A program made the position numbers and the translations under genes. Shown here piece by piece: positions 55,100 through 64,000 of a stretch of 64,000 bases of DNA. The DNA comes from Gammaproteobacteria bacterium. Its GTDB lineage: Bacteria > Pseudomonadota > Gammaproteobacteria > JAJPIJ01. How positions within the stretch are numbered: position 1 is the first letter of the stretch; each line of letters opens with the position of its first letter. A model generated the notes under the pieces. That model was not told the DNA's origin. It saw nothing but the letters and a program-made list of their open reading frames with translations, and made no database searches. The stretch lies in NCBI GenBank assembly GCA_035501935.1, contig DATJVC010000010.1, positions 1 to 64,000 on the forward strand. Direction: 5' to 3'.

Positions 55100-58000
55100 T
55101 CATCTTTCCTCGGTCACGCCCAAGGCCCGGCGCACTGCTTCCTGGAGCGCGTGGGCGCGGTAGGGTTTGGCCAGCCAGAAATCGTTTTCCGTCTTGGAGA
55201 TATGATTGGCGGCGGCCTGCGGCGCATAACCCGAGGTATAGAGCACCCTCAGCTCCGGACGTTGCGTGCGCAGTTTGAGCGCCAATTCAACACCGGTCAT
55301 GCCTCCCGGCATGACGACGTCGGTAAACAACAGGACAATGTCCGGATGTCGCGCGAAACATTCCAGTGCCGCCGGACCGTTTTCCGCCGAGATGACCTGA
55401 CAGCCCATCTCGGTCAATGCCGAAGTCGTGATCGCGAGTACGGCCGGGTCGTCCTCCACCAGCAGAATCTTCTGGCCGCCCAGTTTGCCCCATGTAGAAG
55501 TGGTGGTGGTCGCAGATGTCTTGTCGGCGGAAGCGCCCTTGCGATGGCGCGGCAGATAGAGCTTGATGCTGGTGCCATGGCCCACTTCGGAATAAATCTC
55601 GATGTGGCCGCCGGATTGCTTGGCGAAGCCATAGGCCATGCTCAAACCCAGTCCCGTGCCTTTGCCGCGTTCCTTGGTGGTGAAAAAAGGCTCGAAGGCA
55701 TGCCGCCGGACCTCCTCGGACATGCCGGTGCCCGTGTCGCTCACCGCCACCAGCACATACTCTCCCGCATCGGCCTGGGCGTGCCGGGTCACGTACGCCG
55801 AGTCGAGGGTGCAGTTGGTGGTCTCGATGGTGAGCACGCCGCCGCCGGGCATGGCGTCGCGGGCGTTGATGGCGAGGTTCAACAGGACATTTTCCATCAT
55901 GCCGCGGTCGGTCCTGACCTGCCAGAGATCGGCCGCCGGCGCCACCTCAATCTTGATCGTTTCGCCCAGGGCGCGTTGCAATAGTTCCTGCGTCGATTGG
56001 ATCAGATCGTTGATGTCGAACACCTGGGCCTCGAATACCTGCTTGCGCGAAAAGGCCAGCAGGCTGCGGGTCAGGGAGGCCCCCCCTTCCGCGGCCTTGA
56101 GCGCCGCATGGACATAGCGCAAAGCCGTGGCGTCATCCTTGAAACGGCGCTCCAGCAGTTCCAGGTTGCCGATTATCGCCGTCAGCCGGTTGTTGAAATC
56201 GTGCGCCACGCCACCGGTCAACTGTCCCACGGCGTCCATCTTCTGCGACTGCGCCAGTTGCTGTTCCATGTGTTTTCTCTGCGTAATATCGGCGCAAGCA
56301 CCGATCCATCGGCCCTCCGCTTTATCGGCGCCCTTGATGACCATGCCTTGATCCAGCCAATGGCGGTAGCTGCCGTCCTTGCAGCGGACGCGATATTCCT
56401 CGGAAAATGGCTTGCTTGGATCTCGCAGATGCGCATCAACCGCGGTGATGACGCGCTCGCGATCTTCGGGATGGATGCTGTTTTCCCATCCGGCCAGGGT
56501 GCGATCAAATTCTCCCGGGCCATACCCCAATGCAGCCCCCACGTCTCCATGCCACGTAAGTTCATTGGTATGCGGATCCCATTCATAAATCATATCGTTG
56601 CTGGCAGCAGCAACCGTGCGGAATCGTTCCTCGCTTTTCTTGAGCGCCGCTTCTGCCTCCACGCGCTGAGTGACGTCCCGCGTGAGCTTGACAAAGCCCA
56701 ACAGCTTGCCATTGGGGTCGCGCATCGCCGTAACGACCACGTTCGCGTAAAACTGTGAGCCGTTCCTGCGCACACGCCAACCCTCGGTTTCGCTGTGCCC
56801 CACCGCCTGTGCCCGCGCGATCATCTGCGCAGGTATTCCGGCGGCAATGTCCTCCGGTTTGTAAAAGCGCTCTATCGACCGCCCAATGATTTCCTCAGCA
56901 ACATACCCTTTGAGCCGCCGCGCGCCATCGTTCCAGGTGATGACCCGTCCTTGCGGGTCAATCATGAAAATCGCATAGTCTCGGACGCCTTCGATCAGCA
57001 GGCGAAAGCGTTCCTCGCTCTCTTTGACTTTTAGCTCCGCTTCGTGGGAAGCGGTGATATCCGTCCATGACCCTATGATCTCTTTTCCGACCACGCGGAA
57101 GTTGTCGCGGATCCAGCGGTATTCGTCCCCCTTGCATAGGAAACGATATTCCACCGTACCGCTCTCCCCTCTCTCAAGAGCCTCCATCTCGGCAATGACA
57201 CGCGGAAGATCCTCCGGATGTACATGACTGGGCCAGAAATCAGGATCGTTTTGCATGACCTCCGGTTCAATACCGACGATATCCCTGATGGTGTTGCTGA
57301 CGAAGTTGCAACGATGCGGCTTGTCCCTGCTGGTTGCATAAATAACCGAGGGACTGGAGTTGATCAGATGGGCGAACCGCTGCTCCGCGCGGGCCAATAA
57401 TTGTTCCTTCTCAAACCGCATCTGTGATTCGGCGAGGATGTTCGCGATGGCCCCGATGAAATGGACGTCGTTATCGGTGAATTTGCGTTTCCTCGTGCTG
57501 TGCACGCCGAGTATGCCCAGCGGGTTGCCGACATCCCCGATGATGATGCTGACGCCGCTGACGATGCCGTGTTCGACGAGCAGGGGGATGGCATTGAAGC
57601 GTTTTTCCTCGTTGATGTCCTCGACGATGACGGGGGTCTTGGATTTCAGCGTGTAACTGGCCTGCGTGCGCTTTTCGATCTCCATGATGGCATGCCCCAC
57701 CAGTCCCTTGCGCCAGCCGTGTCCCGCGCTCAACAGCCACGCGTTGCGCTGGTCCGGGATTTTTCTCAACACATCGCAGTATTCAACACGGAGGGTGTGC
57801 GTGAGGATGGCGACGGCCTCGTTTTCCACCGTCGCCGGATTGCGCATGACCAGGGCGAATTGTCCCAGACGCGAAATGGCCGCCTGCTGATCGAGACGCT
57901 GTTGCAGTTCGTCGCTGGTCCGTTTGCGTTCGGTGATATCGACGGTGAATATCAGGATGCCGCCGATTCCGCCGTCTCCGCGCCGCCAGGGTCGCACCTC

Positions 58001-60634
58001 CCATCGTTCCCACTGTACACTCCCGTCGGCCCGATCAAAACGATCCTCTTCACACACCTCCGAGGCGCCGGCGAGGCAGCGTTGATGCACCTCGCGCCAG
58101 CGCTCCGGGATTTCCGGGAACACCTCGTAATGGGAGCGGCCGATGAGATTCTGGTCGCCCAGTTTGTAGTCGCTCAACCAGCGGCGGCTGACCGCAAGGT
58201 AACGCATATCCAGATCGAACATGGCAATGGCCGCGGGGGCGTGTTCGATGAACAGGCGCAGCAGCGCCTCGCTTTCGCGCAACGCGGCCTGCGTCTTTTC
58301 CCGCTCCTTGCGGGTGTGCAGAAATTCGATGCCGTGGGCGAACTCGTTGGCGAGCTGATTGAGCAGGATGATCTCGCGATCACCGAAGGCATCCGGCTCG
58401 GCCGCGTAGAAATTCAACGAACCATACATCTGCTCGGAGACTATCAAGGGCAGCGCCGCCACCGAGGCATAGCCCCGTTTTGACGCCTCCTCCCGCCACG
58501 GCGTAAAGGCTGGATCGGTGAAAATGTTCTGGATCGCGCAGTGCTTGCCGGTCCGGATGGCGGTGCCCACCGGCCCGTGCCCGAGCTCATTGTCCGCCCA
58601 GGTGACCTTGATGCGCTCAAGATAACCCTGTTCGAAACCCGCCTGCGCAAGCGGACGGACGGTGCGGGCCTCGTCTCTTTCCGCCCGGCCCACCCAGACC
58701 ATTTTGAAGCCGATTTCATCCACCAGGATGTTGCAAAACTCGGAGAGGAACCGCTGCTCATTCACGCTCCTCACCAGTACCGCGTTGCATACGCTCAAGG
58801 CCTTCAATGCCCGGTTGATGTACTTGAGCTCGTCCTCCTGGCGCTTTCGACTGGTGATGTCGCTTGCGACCGTCACCACGCCGGTGATGTTTCCCGAGGC
58901 GTCGCGGAACGGGTGATAACTCAGATTCATGTATCGGCGGCCCATACCCGGATAATCGAGCCAGTGCTCGGCCTGCACGGTTTCGCCTTTGAGACAGCGT
59001 TCGGCGTAATCCTTGATCACCTGTCCAAATTGTTTGTCACGGAAGAACTCCGGGGAGGTGTGCCCGATGATTTGTTCGCGGGGGAGTTTGAAATATTTGC
59101 ATACCTGGTCGTTGACCACCACGTATCGGTTGTCGGCGTCCTTGAATGCCAGCAGATCGGTGGTCGTGGCGACGATTTCACCGTAGCGCCGCAACTCCTG
59201 TTCGGATTTCACCAGTTTGAGGATGGTCTGCGACAGGGCGATGGTCTGGCCGATCTGCGAGGCCAGGCTGCGCCCGAAGGCGACCCAGTCCTCCTCCACC
59301 AGATTGAGGCTGGTGGAAAACAGTGCCAGCAGCCCGCGGCCGCCGTTGTTCTTGGGCACGGGGATGATCAATGCCGATTCGGATTCAACCTGGCGCAGCA
59401 GGACCTCGGCGGCCCCGGTCGGCAGGGCCGGTGAAGGAACCTGCACCGGATATTCAGCGCGCAGGAATTCGGTGAACAGTTCCTGCTGTCCGAACAGGTT
59501 CTGCGCCGCGGAAAGCAATTTGTCGCAACCGTATTGCACGTGCAATTGCAGCCGATCTTGATCATCGACTAGATAGAGCAGCCCCTTGGACAACCCGGCG
59601 CCATCCAGGCAATGCGCCAGAATTCCCTTCAACGCGGAGTCCGTGTCACGGCCTCGCGTCAGTGTTTCCGAAATGAGGCTCAATTCGTTCAAGATCGCCG
59701 CCTGCGCGTAACCGCGCTGCATCGCCCCCACGCGCAGGTTCAGTATGCGATCAAGCTGTGAGGTGACCCGCGCGTGCCGTTCCTTTTCAAATTCCTCGTC
59801 GCTGTGCAGGCGGTGCGTCGGCACCGGACTCGACAGACTTTGAACCACCGCATTCAATATTTCCTTCACGCCAACAGCGCGGGAGACATAAGCGCTGGCG
59901 CCGATGCGTTCCGCCAGATCGCGATCCGCCTGCTCCAGATAGTTGGCGCTCATCAGCACCACCGGGACCTTGCGCAGCCTGGGTTCGCGGCGCACGGCGT
60001 AGCACAATTCAAACCCGTCCATGCCGGGCATCAATACATCGCTGACGATGGCGTCGGGTGGTTGTTTCTGCGCCAAGTCCAGGGCCTCCTGGCCGCTGCG
60101 CACGGCGATGACTTCGAAGCCGGCGTTGGTGAATTGCAGGCGCGAGTATTTGAGCTGGGTCGGATCGTCATCCACGAGCAGCAGGCGCCGTCCATGCCCG
60201 GGTTTCTCATCAACCGTCTTCGAAGGCAGCAGGTAAGTACGGATGACGGCGAGCAACTGTGACGGTTCGACCGGTTTGATCAGAAAATCCGTGAAGCCGA
60301 CATCGGCTATGATTCCCTGTTCAACCTTGGTCACGAATCCGGTGAAGGCGATGATGGGAACGCCTTCGCCGCCGGGCAGGGCGCGCAGTTTGCGGACCAG
60401 ATCGGCGCCGTCGATGTCGGGCAGTTTCAGGTCCTGCAGAATCAATCGGGGCATCCGCCCGGTCGCATGTTCCAGCGCGGTCCTGCCATCACCCACCGCG
60501 ATCACTTGATAGCCTTCCTTCTGCAGTGTGACCTGCACCAGCTTGAGCGTGATGGGGTTGTCCTCAACCACCATGATCGTTTCATGCGCGGGCGTGCCGC
60601 CGGAGGGTGGCGGCGCGGTTTTCTTCCGAATCAT
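55100..60634 (-). CDS. very large hybrid sensor kinase (REC-REC-GAF/PAS array-HisKA-HATPase-REC)
   Basis: An 1844-residue soluble hybrid kinase. By eye the order is: REC1 (about 18-140), REC2 (about 150-275), GAF, PAS, GAF, PAS, GAF, three PAS, HisKA (His1478 in [12 protein letters not shown]), HATPase (DTGTGM, GTGLGLSM) and C-terminal REC3 (Asp1772). REC1 keeps Asp and Lys; REC2 keeps Asp but has Arg (YVSRAVG) where the conserved Lys should be. No membrane segment. ATG 60634 has GGGAG upstream and overlaps the stop of the receiver gene (ATGA). The last 370 residues closely resemble the kinase at 18555-20996. Confidence 0.9.
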   Translation of the reverse strand: MIRKKTAPPPSGGTPAHETIMVVEDNPITLKLVQVTLQKEGYQVIAVGDGRTALEHATGRMPRLILQDLKLPDIDGADLVRKLRALPGGEGVPIIAFTGFVTKVEQGIIADVGFTDFLIKPVEPSQLLAVIRTYLLPSKTVDEKPGHGRRLLLVDDDPTQLKYSRLQFTNAGFEVIAVRSGQEALDLAQKQPPDAIVSDVLMPGMDGFELCYAVRREPRLRKVPVVLMSANYLEQADRDLAERIGASAYVSRAVGVKEILNAVVQSLSSPVPTHRLHSDEEFEKERHARVTSQLDRILNLRVGAMQRGYAQAAILNELSLISETLTRGRDTDSALKGILAHCLDGAGLSKGLLYLVDDQDRLQLHVQYGCDKLLSAAQNLFGQQELFTEFLRAEYPVQVPSPALPTGAAEVLLRQVESESALIIPVPKNNGGRGLLALFSTSLNLVEEDWVAFGRSLASQIGQTIALSQTILKLVKSEQELRRYGEIVATTTDLLAFKDADNRYVVVNDQVCKYFKLPREQIIGHTSPEFFRDKQFGQVIKDYAERCLKGETVQAEHWLDYPGMGRRYMNLSYHPFRDASGNITGVVTVASDITSRKRQEDELKYINRALKALSVCNAVLVRSVNEQRFLSEFCNILVDEIGFKMVWVGRAERDEARTVRPLAQAGFEQGYLERIKVTWADNELGHGPVGTAIRTGKHCAIQNIFTDPAFTPWREEASKRGYASVAALPLIVSEQMYGSLNFYAAEPDAFGDREIILLNQLANEFAHGIEFLHTRKEREKTQAALRESEALLRLFIEHAPAAIAMFDLDMRYLAVSRRWLSDYKLGDQNLIGRSHYEVFPEIPERWREVHQRCLAGASEVCEEDRFDRADGSVQWERWEVRPWRRGDGGIGGILIFTVDITERKRTSDELQQRLDQQAAISRLGQFALVMRNPATVENEAVAILTHTLRVEYCDVLRKIPDQRNAWLLSAGHGWRKGLVGHAIMEIEKRTQASYTLKSKTPVIVEDINEEKRFNAIPLLVEHGIVSGVSIIIGDVGNPLGILGVHSTRKRKFTDNDVHFIGAIANILAESQMRFEKEQLLARAEQRFAHLINSSPSVIYATSRDKPHRCNFVSNTIRDIVGIEPEVMQNDPDFWPSHVHPEDLPRVIAEMEALERGESGTVEYRFLCKGDEYRWIRDNFRVVGKEIIGSWTDITASHEAELKVKESEERFRLLIEGVRDYAIFMIDPQGRVITWNDGARRLKGYVAEEIIGRSIERFYKPEDIAAGIPAQMIARAQAVGHSETEGWRVRRNGSQFYANVVVTAMRDPNGKLLGFVKLTRDVTQRVEAEAALKKSEERFRTVAAASNDMIYEWDPHTNELTWHGDVGAALGYGPGEFDRTLAGWENSIHPEDRERVITAVDAHLRDPSKPFSEEYRVRCKDGSYRHWLDQGMVIKGADKAEGRWIGACADITQRKHMEQQLAQSQKMDAVGQLTGGVAHDFNNRLTAIIGNLELLERRFKDDATALRYVHAALKAAEGGASLTRSLLAFSRKQVFEAQVFDINDLIQSTQELLQRALGETIKIEVAPAADLWQVRTDRGMMENVLLNLAINARDAMPGGGVLTIETTNCTLDSAYVTRHAQADAGEYVLVAVSDTGTGMSEEVRRHAFEPFFTTKERGKGTGLGLSMAYGFAKQSGGHIEIYSEVGHGTSIKLYLPRHRKGASADKTSATTTTSTWGKLGGQKILLVEDDPAVLAITTSALTEMGCQVISAENGPAALECFARHPDIVLLFTDVVMPGGMTGVELALKLRTQRPELRVLYTSGYAPQAAANHISKTENDFWLAKPYRAHALQEAVRRALGVTEER

Positions 60635-61023
60635 CTGGAACTCCCTGACTTGGACGACTCCATGTATCTGGCAATCTCGATGGGAAAACTGCGGACATCG
60701 ATCGGCTTGGTGATGTAACCGCTGCAACCGCTGGCACGCGCCCGTTCATCATCGCCCTTCATGGCATAGGCCGTCAGCGCGACGACCGTGATATCGCGGG
60801 TCACCGGATTGGATTTCAGTTGCCGTGTCAGCGTCAACCCGTCCATGCCCGGGAGTTGGAGGTCCATGAGGATCAAACGCGGATGAAAGGTATCGAGCAC
60901 CCCCAGCGCTTCCTCGGCGTTCGTGGCGACACGCACTTCATAGCCTTCCGTGGACAGCAGCACCTTGATGAGTTTTGAATTTACCGGATTGTCGTCGACA
61001 ACCAGCAGTGGCTCCCCGCTCAT
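60631..61023 (-). CDS. single-domain response regulator (DivK/CheY-like)
   Basis: A 130-residue receiver with VVDDNPVNSKL, Asp in ILMDLQLPGMDG, Thr in VALTAYAMKG and Lys in ITKPID, the DivK/Spo0F-like pattern. It lies between the two hybrid kinases on one strand, overlapping the downstream kinase start and 10 bp after the upstream kinase. A phosphotransfer link between them is likely. Confidence 0.92.
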   Translation of the reverse strand: MSGEPLLVVDDNPVNSKLIKVLLSTEGYEVRVATNAEEALGVLDTFHPRLILMDLQLPGMDGLTLTRQLKSNPVTRDITVVALTAYAMKGDDERARASGCSGYITKPIDVRSFPIEIARYMESSKSGSSR

Positions 61024-61033
61024 AAGTCAGGCC

Positions 61034-63550
61034 TTAGTTTCGTTTATCCGCGCGCTGCGCCGGCGCCAATTGGTGCAGGGCCTCCAGCAGCGACATGTCC
61101 CCGCGGGGATCGCTTATTTTGACGACGGCATGCGCATGAGGTTGGAAACGCAACCACAGCTGCTGGGCCGGCGTGATGCTTCTGCTGATGGTCCAGACCA
61201 CCACCGGTACATGTGGACAATCCTCCGATCGATGCGCCTGCTCCAGGAACTCAAACCCGCTCATCTCCGGCATCAAGAGATCCAGCAACACGGCATCCGG
61301 TTTCTCCTGCTTTAGCAACGTCAGGCCCTGTTCGCCTCCCGCCGCGACCAACACGCCATAACCGAGATCGGTCAGCAAGCTCTCCGCGAGCTTCAGGGCC
61401 TTGGGGTCATCGTCCACCACCAGGATGCGATTGCCGGTCCCGCCGCGGACGCCGGCCTGCTCCAGTGCCCGTACCAGCATCTCGCGGGTGACCGGTTTGG
61501 TCAGGAATGCCTTCACCTCCGTCCGCGCCTTCGCCTTGTCAGTCAATACCGAGACCATGATGACCGGAGTCGCGCTGTTGGGGCCTTTCTCCTGCACCGC
61601 CTTGAGCACCTGCCAGCCGCTGACGTCGGGCAGCAGGAGATTGAGCACGATGGCGTCGTAAGCCTTCTCGCGGCAGCAGGCGATGGCCTTCGCGCCGTTC
61701 ATGACCGCCTCCGTCCGGTAACCGGCCTCGCCCAGCACGCGTGTCAACCAGGCCAGATCGTCGCTGTTGTCGTTGATCACGAGGAGCAGCGGCGCGTCCG
61801 CCGATGCCTGCCGCACCGGCAACGGCTCACCTTCGGCAGTCGCCATCGCCTGCCGTGGCAGCACGGCGTAAAATACGCTGCCTTCACCGAAGGTGCTGCG
61901 CACGCCGACTTCGCCGCCCTGTGCCTCCACCATCCGCTTGGTCAACGCCAGCCCCAGTCCCGTGCCCTGGTATTTTTTGGCGGTACTCGAGTCGATTTGC
62001 TGAAATTCCGAAAACAGCCGCGGGATATCCTCCGCGCGGATGCCGATGCCGTGGTCTTCGACTTCGATGCGGTAGTGACTCGAGCCCTGCGGCAATGCGC
62101 GGATAAGCACCCTGCCGCCCTCCGGCGAGAATTTGATCGCATTCGAGAGGTAGTTGTATAGAATCTGCTTGAATTTGGCCGGGTCCGCAGTGATACCCGT
62201 CAATTCGGCATCCACCGTGACTTCCGCCTTGATGCGCTTCTTCAGCATCAGCGTGCGCAGCACGGTGTGCACCTCGCCGATGAGATTGTCGAGATCGACG
62301 GGTTCGGGGTGAAACTCCATCTTGCCGGCCTCAACCTTCGCCAGGTCCAGCACGTCGTTGATGAGTTGCAGCAGGTGCAATCCGCTGGTCAGGATGTCGC
62401 CGAGATATTCCTTCTGTTCCTCCGAGACCTCCCCCACCTTGCCGTCGTGCATCAGTTCGGAGAAACCGATGATGGCGTTCAACGGCGTGCGCAGTTCGTG
62501 CGACATGTTGGCGAGAAATTCGCTCTTAAGGCGGCTCGCTTCCTGCAACTGATGGCCCTGTTTTTCCAGCTCCTCATTTTTCCGGTGCAACTCCTCTTCC
62601 CTCACCGTGAGTTTCTTATTGGCCGCTTCCAGTTCCAGATTGGTCCGGGCCAGTTGCTCGGCATACGCAGCGCGCGTTTCAGCCGCCTCCTGTTCGGCGC
62701 GGGCGCGCAGCAGTGCCATTTCCCGTTCCTTGAATTCCGCGATGATGCGCTGATTTTCCTCATATAACTGCCGCCGCCGGATCAGGGCGCGCAATCGCGC
62801 CTTGATGATTTCAATGTCACGTGACTTGCCGACCACGTCATCGGCGCCGGCGATGATGACTGCGGTCATGTCCTTTTTGGTTTCGCGGCCGGTCAATGCA
62901 AGGATTATGAACGTGCGATCCAGCGTTCTGCGCGCCTCCACCAGACGCTGGCAAATTTCTGTCCCGCTGATGTCCGGGAGGACGAGATCCAGCACCACGC
63001 CGTCAAACGGCTGCAATGCCAGCCGCTCAAGCGCCCTGGCGGCCGTGTTTGCAGTTTCAATTTGATAACCTTCCCGCGATAACTCCGCCACGACGAATTT
63101 CAGATAAGTGGGGTCATCTTCGATCACCAGCAGGCGGGTGGCGGCAAAACGTGTTTCACTGGCGCTGATGACATCCTGGATGCGTGATTTCCTGAGCAAT
63201 GCCTGAATGCGGATCAGGAGAATCTCGTTCTCTTCCGATTTCCTGAGATAATCGTCAGCGCCGCTTTCCAACCCCCATTGTTCGGTGTGCGCGTCTTCTT
63301 CGCCGGTCAGCATGAGAATGGGGATGCCCCGCGTGTCGACGTTCATCCGGATCCGGCGGCAAAGCTCATCGCCGTGAATCCCGGGCAGGTGGTAATCGGT
63401 GATCATGAGATCAGGAAGCGCTTGGTTGAGCTGTTTGAGAGCGTCCTCGGCGCTGCGCGCGCTGTCCACGTCGTATCCCTCCCCCTCGAGGAAATATCGC
63501 AGGCGCAGCGCCTGGGTCTCGGAGTCCTCCACGATTAGAATGCGTTCCAT
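61034..63550 (-). CDS. hybrid kinase REC-REC-HisKA-HATPase-REC-REC with one degenerate receiver
   Basis: An 838-residue soluble kinase. REC1 (Asp52), REC2 (Asp188), a coiled coil (about 262-340), HisKA with His351 in NMSHELRTPLN, HATPase (about 450-570), REC3 (about 587-700) and REC4 (about 706-825, Asp757). REC3 has Asn637 in place of the phosphoacceptor Asp (IVLNLLLPDVSG), so it cannot take phosphate normally. ATG 63550 has AAGGCGAG upstream. It is followed by a stand-alone receiver and preceded by cheB, suggesting a chemosensory-linked phosphorelay. Confidence 0.92.
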   Translation of the reverse strand: MERILIVEDSETQALRLRYFLEGEGYDVDSARSAEDALKQLNQALPDLMITDYHLPGIHGDELCRRIRMNVDTRGIPILMLTGEEDAHTEQWGLESGADDYLRKSEENEILLIRIQALLRKSRIQDVISASETRFAATRLLVIEDDPTYLKFVVAELSREGYQIETANTAARALERLALQPFDGVVLDLVLPDISGTEICQRLVEARRTLDRTFIILALTGRETKKDMTAVIIAGADDVVGKSRDIEIIKARLRALIRRRQLYEENQRIIAEFKEREMALLRARAEQEAAETRAAYAEQLARTNLELEAANKKLTVREEELHRKNEELEKQGHQLQEASRLKSEFLANMSHELRTPLNAIIGFSELMHDGKVGEVSEEQKEYLGDILTSGLHLLQLINDVLDLAKVEAGKMEFHPEPVDLDNLIGEVHTVLRTLMLKKRIKAEVTVDAELTGITADPAKFKQILYNYLSNAIKFSPEGGRVLIRALPQGSSHYRIEVEDHGIGIRAEDIPRLFSEFQQIDSSTAKKYQGTGLGLALTKRMVEAQGGEVGVRSTFGEGSVFYAVLPRQAMATAEGEPLPVRQASADAPLLLVINDNSDDLAWLTRVLGEAGYRTEAVMNGAKAIACCREKAYDAIVLNLLLPDVSGWQVLKAVQEKGPNSATPVIMVSVLTDKAKARTEVKAFLTKPVTREMLVRALEQAGVRGGTGNRILVVDDDPKALKLAESLLTDLGYGVLVAAGGEQGLTLLKQEKPDAVLLDLLMPEMSGFEFLEQAHRSEDCPHVPVVVWTISRSITPAQQLWLRFQPHAHAVVKISDPRGDMSLLEALHQLAPAQRADKRN

Positions 63551-63606
63551 TTTCTCGCCTTTAAAGCCGTCTCTCACCGTCGATGGACGTTAATTACGAT
63601 TCAAGC

Positions 63607-64000
63607 TTACTGACCACGCAGTAAACGGGTAAGCAGCGTGGCGATTCCCTCCGGCCCCAGCACGTGACTTGCGGCATCGAGTTTGACGGCCTCGGCGGGC
63701 ATCCCGTAAATGACCGAACTTTCCTCATCCTGGGCGACGGTGACCGCGCCCTGCTCCCGCATCAATTTCAATTCCTGCGCGCCGTCCCTGCCCATGCCGG
63801 TCAGCAACACGCCGACCGCCTTCGGCCCATAGACCCCGGCCACCGAGCGAAATAGAAATGAAATCGACGGACGCAGGCCGTTTTCCGGAGGGTCATCGCT
63901 CAGCACAATGCGGCGTTTACTGTCCACACCCATGTGAACTCCATCCGGCGCAATGTATACATGACCGGTCAGCACCGGGTCGCCCGCGGCGGGCATGTGG
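63607..64000 (-). CDS. cheB: chemotaxis response regulator protein-glutamate methylesterase CheB, C-terminal part
   Basis: The last 131 codons or so of a CheB-type methylesterase; the gene continues beyond the right edge. Visible features are TGHVYIAPDGVHM, RPSISFLFRSVA and the catalytic Asp in LLTGMGRDGAQELK, then YGMPAEAV. It demethylates or deamidates chemoreceptors. It is 56 bp upstream of the hybrid kinase and may belong to a chemosensory operon outside the window. Confidence 0.93.
   Translation of the reverse strand, partial: HMPAAGDPVLTGHVYIAPDGVHMGVDSKRRIVLSDDPPENGLRPSISFLFRSVAGVYGPKAVGVLLTGMGRDGAQELKLMREQGAVTVAQDEESSVIYGMPAEAVKLDAASHVLGPEGIATLLTRLLRGQ

Overview
The window looks like a chromosomal segment of a GC-rich gammaproteobacterium, most likely a chemolithotrophic or facultatively anaerobic one. 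The gene order supports this: gltX-cysS divergent from ppi-ppiB-lpxH, ampD-ampE beside nadC, and recA-recX-alaS-lysC-csrA running into tRNA-Ser and tRNA-Arg. The physiology is inferred from a copper nitrite reductase fused to cytochrome c, a Cyc2-like outer-membrane cytochrome-porin, persulfide-reductase and YeeE/YedE sulfur genes, a MtdA/FchA folate C1 pair, PHA synthase and a hopanoid-type glycosyltransferase. I cannot name a genus. I saw no insertion sequence, prophage or CRISPR array.

Layout. 0-3 kb: a Kef-type antiporter and a DCC/lipase-maturation-factor fusion. 3-3.8 kb: a tRNA operon, Pro-Arg-His-Lys, on the minus strand. 3.8-18.2 kb: housekeeping genes (cysS, gltX, two cyclophilins, lpxH, ampDE, nadC), the fchA/mtdA pair, a Sel1-SPOR protein, two tandem paralogues of unknown function and tpx. 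18.5-27.9 kb: a GAF/PAS histidine kinase, a trehalose cluster (otsB, a GH15 enzyme, a membrane-anchored otsA) and nirK. 27.9-36.7 kb: tRNA-Arg, tRNA-Ser, csrA, lysC, alaS, recX, recA, a DUF1614 gene and cbpM/cbpA. 36.8-40.5 kb: an Mla-type ATPase and a sulfur operon. 40.5-51.7 kb: a low-oxygen/stress locus. 52-64 kb: hpnI-like, an EAL phosphodiesterase, two very large hybrid kinases with a single-domain receiver between them, and the end of cheB.

How the genes work together. The 40.5-51.7 kb region carries its own oxygen-sensing circuit: a haem-PAS FixL, FixJ, a four-cysteine FNR and a receiver protein whose phosphoacceptor is Glu. Four perfect TTGAT-N4-ATCAA sites lie in front of a BON-domain gene, the phasin/phaC operon (and its divergent neighbour), a small cytochrome c and an Hsp20 gene. 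A match to the FixJ recognition motif lies upstream of fnr. This suggests FixL/FixJ feeding FNR, which then drives storage, electron-transfer and stress genes. In content it resembles the low-oxygen-activated (lxa) locus of Burkholderia cenocepacia.

The most unusual structure is a hairpin element of about 120-127 bp found at two different tRNA-Arg genes 24.5 kb apart. In both cases it lies immediately upstream of the intact tRNA and is bracketed by an exact 19-21 bp repeat of that tRNA's own 5' end. The two hairpins differ at two base pairs, both fully compensated.
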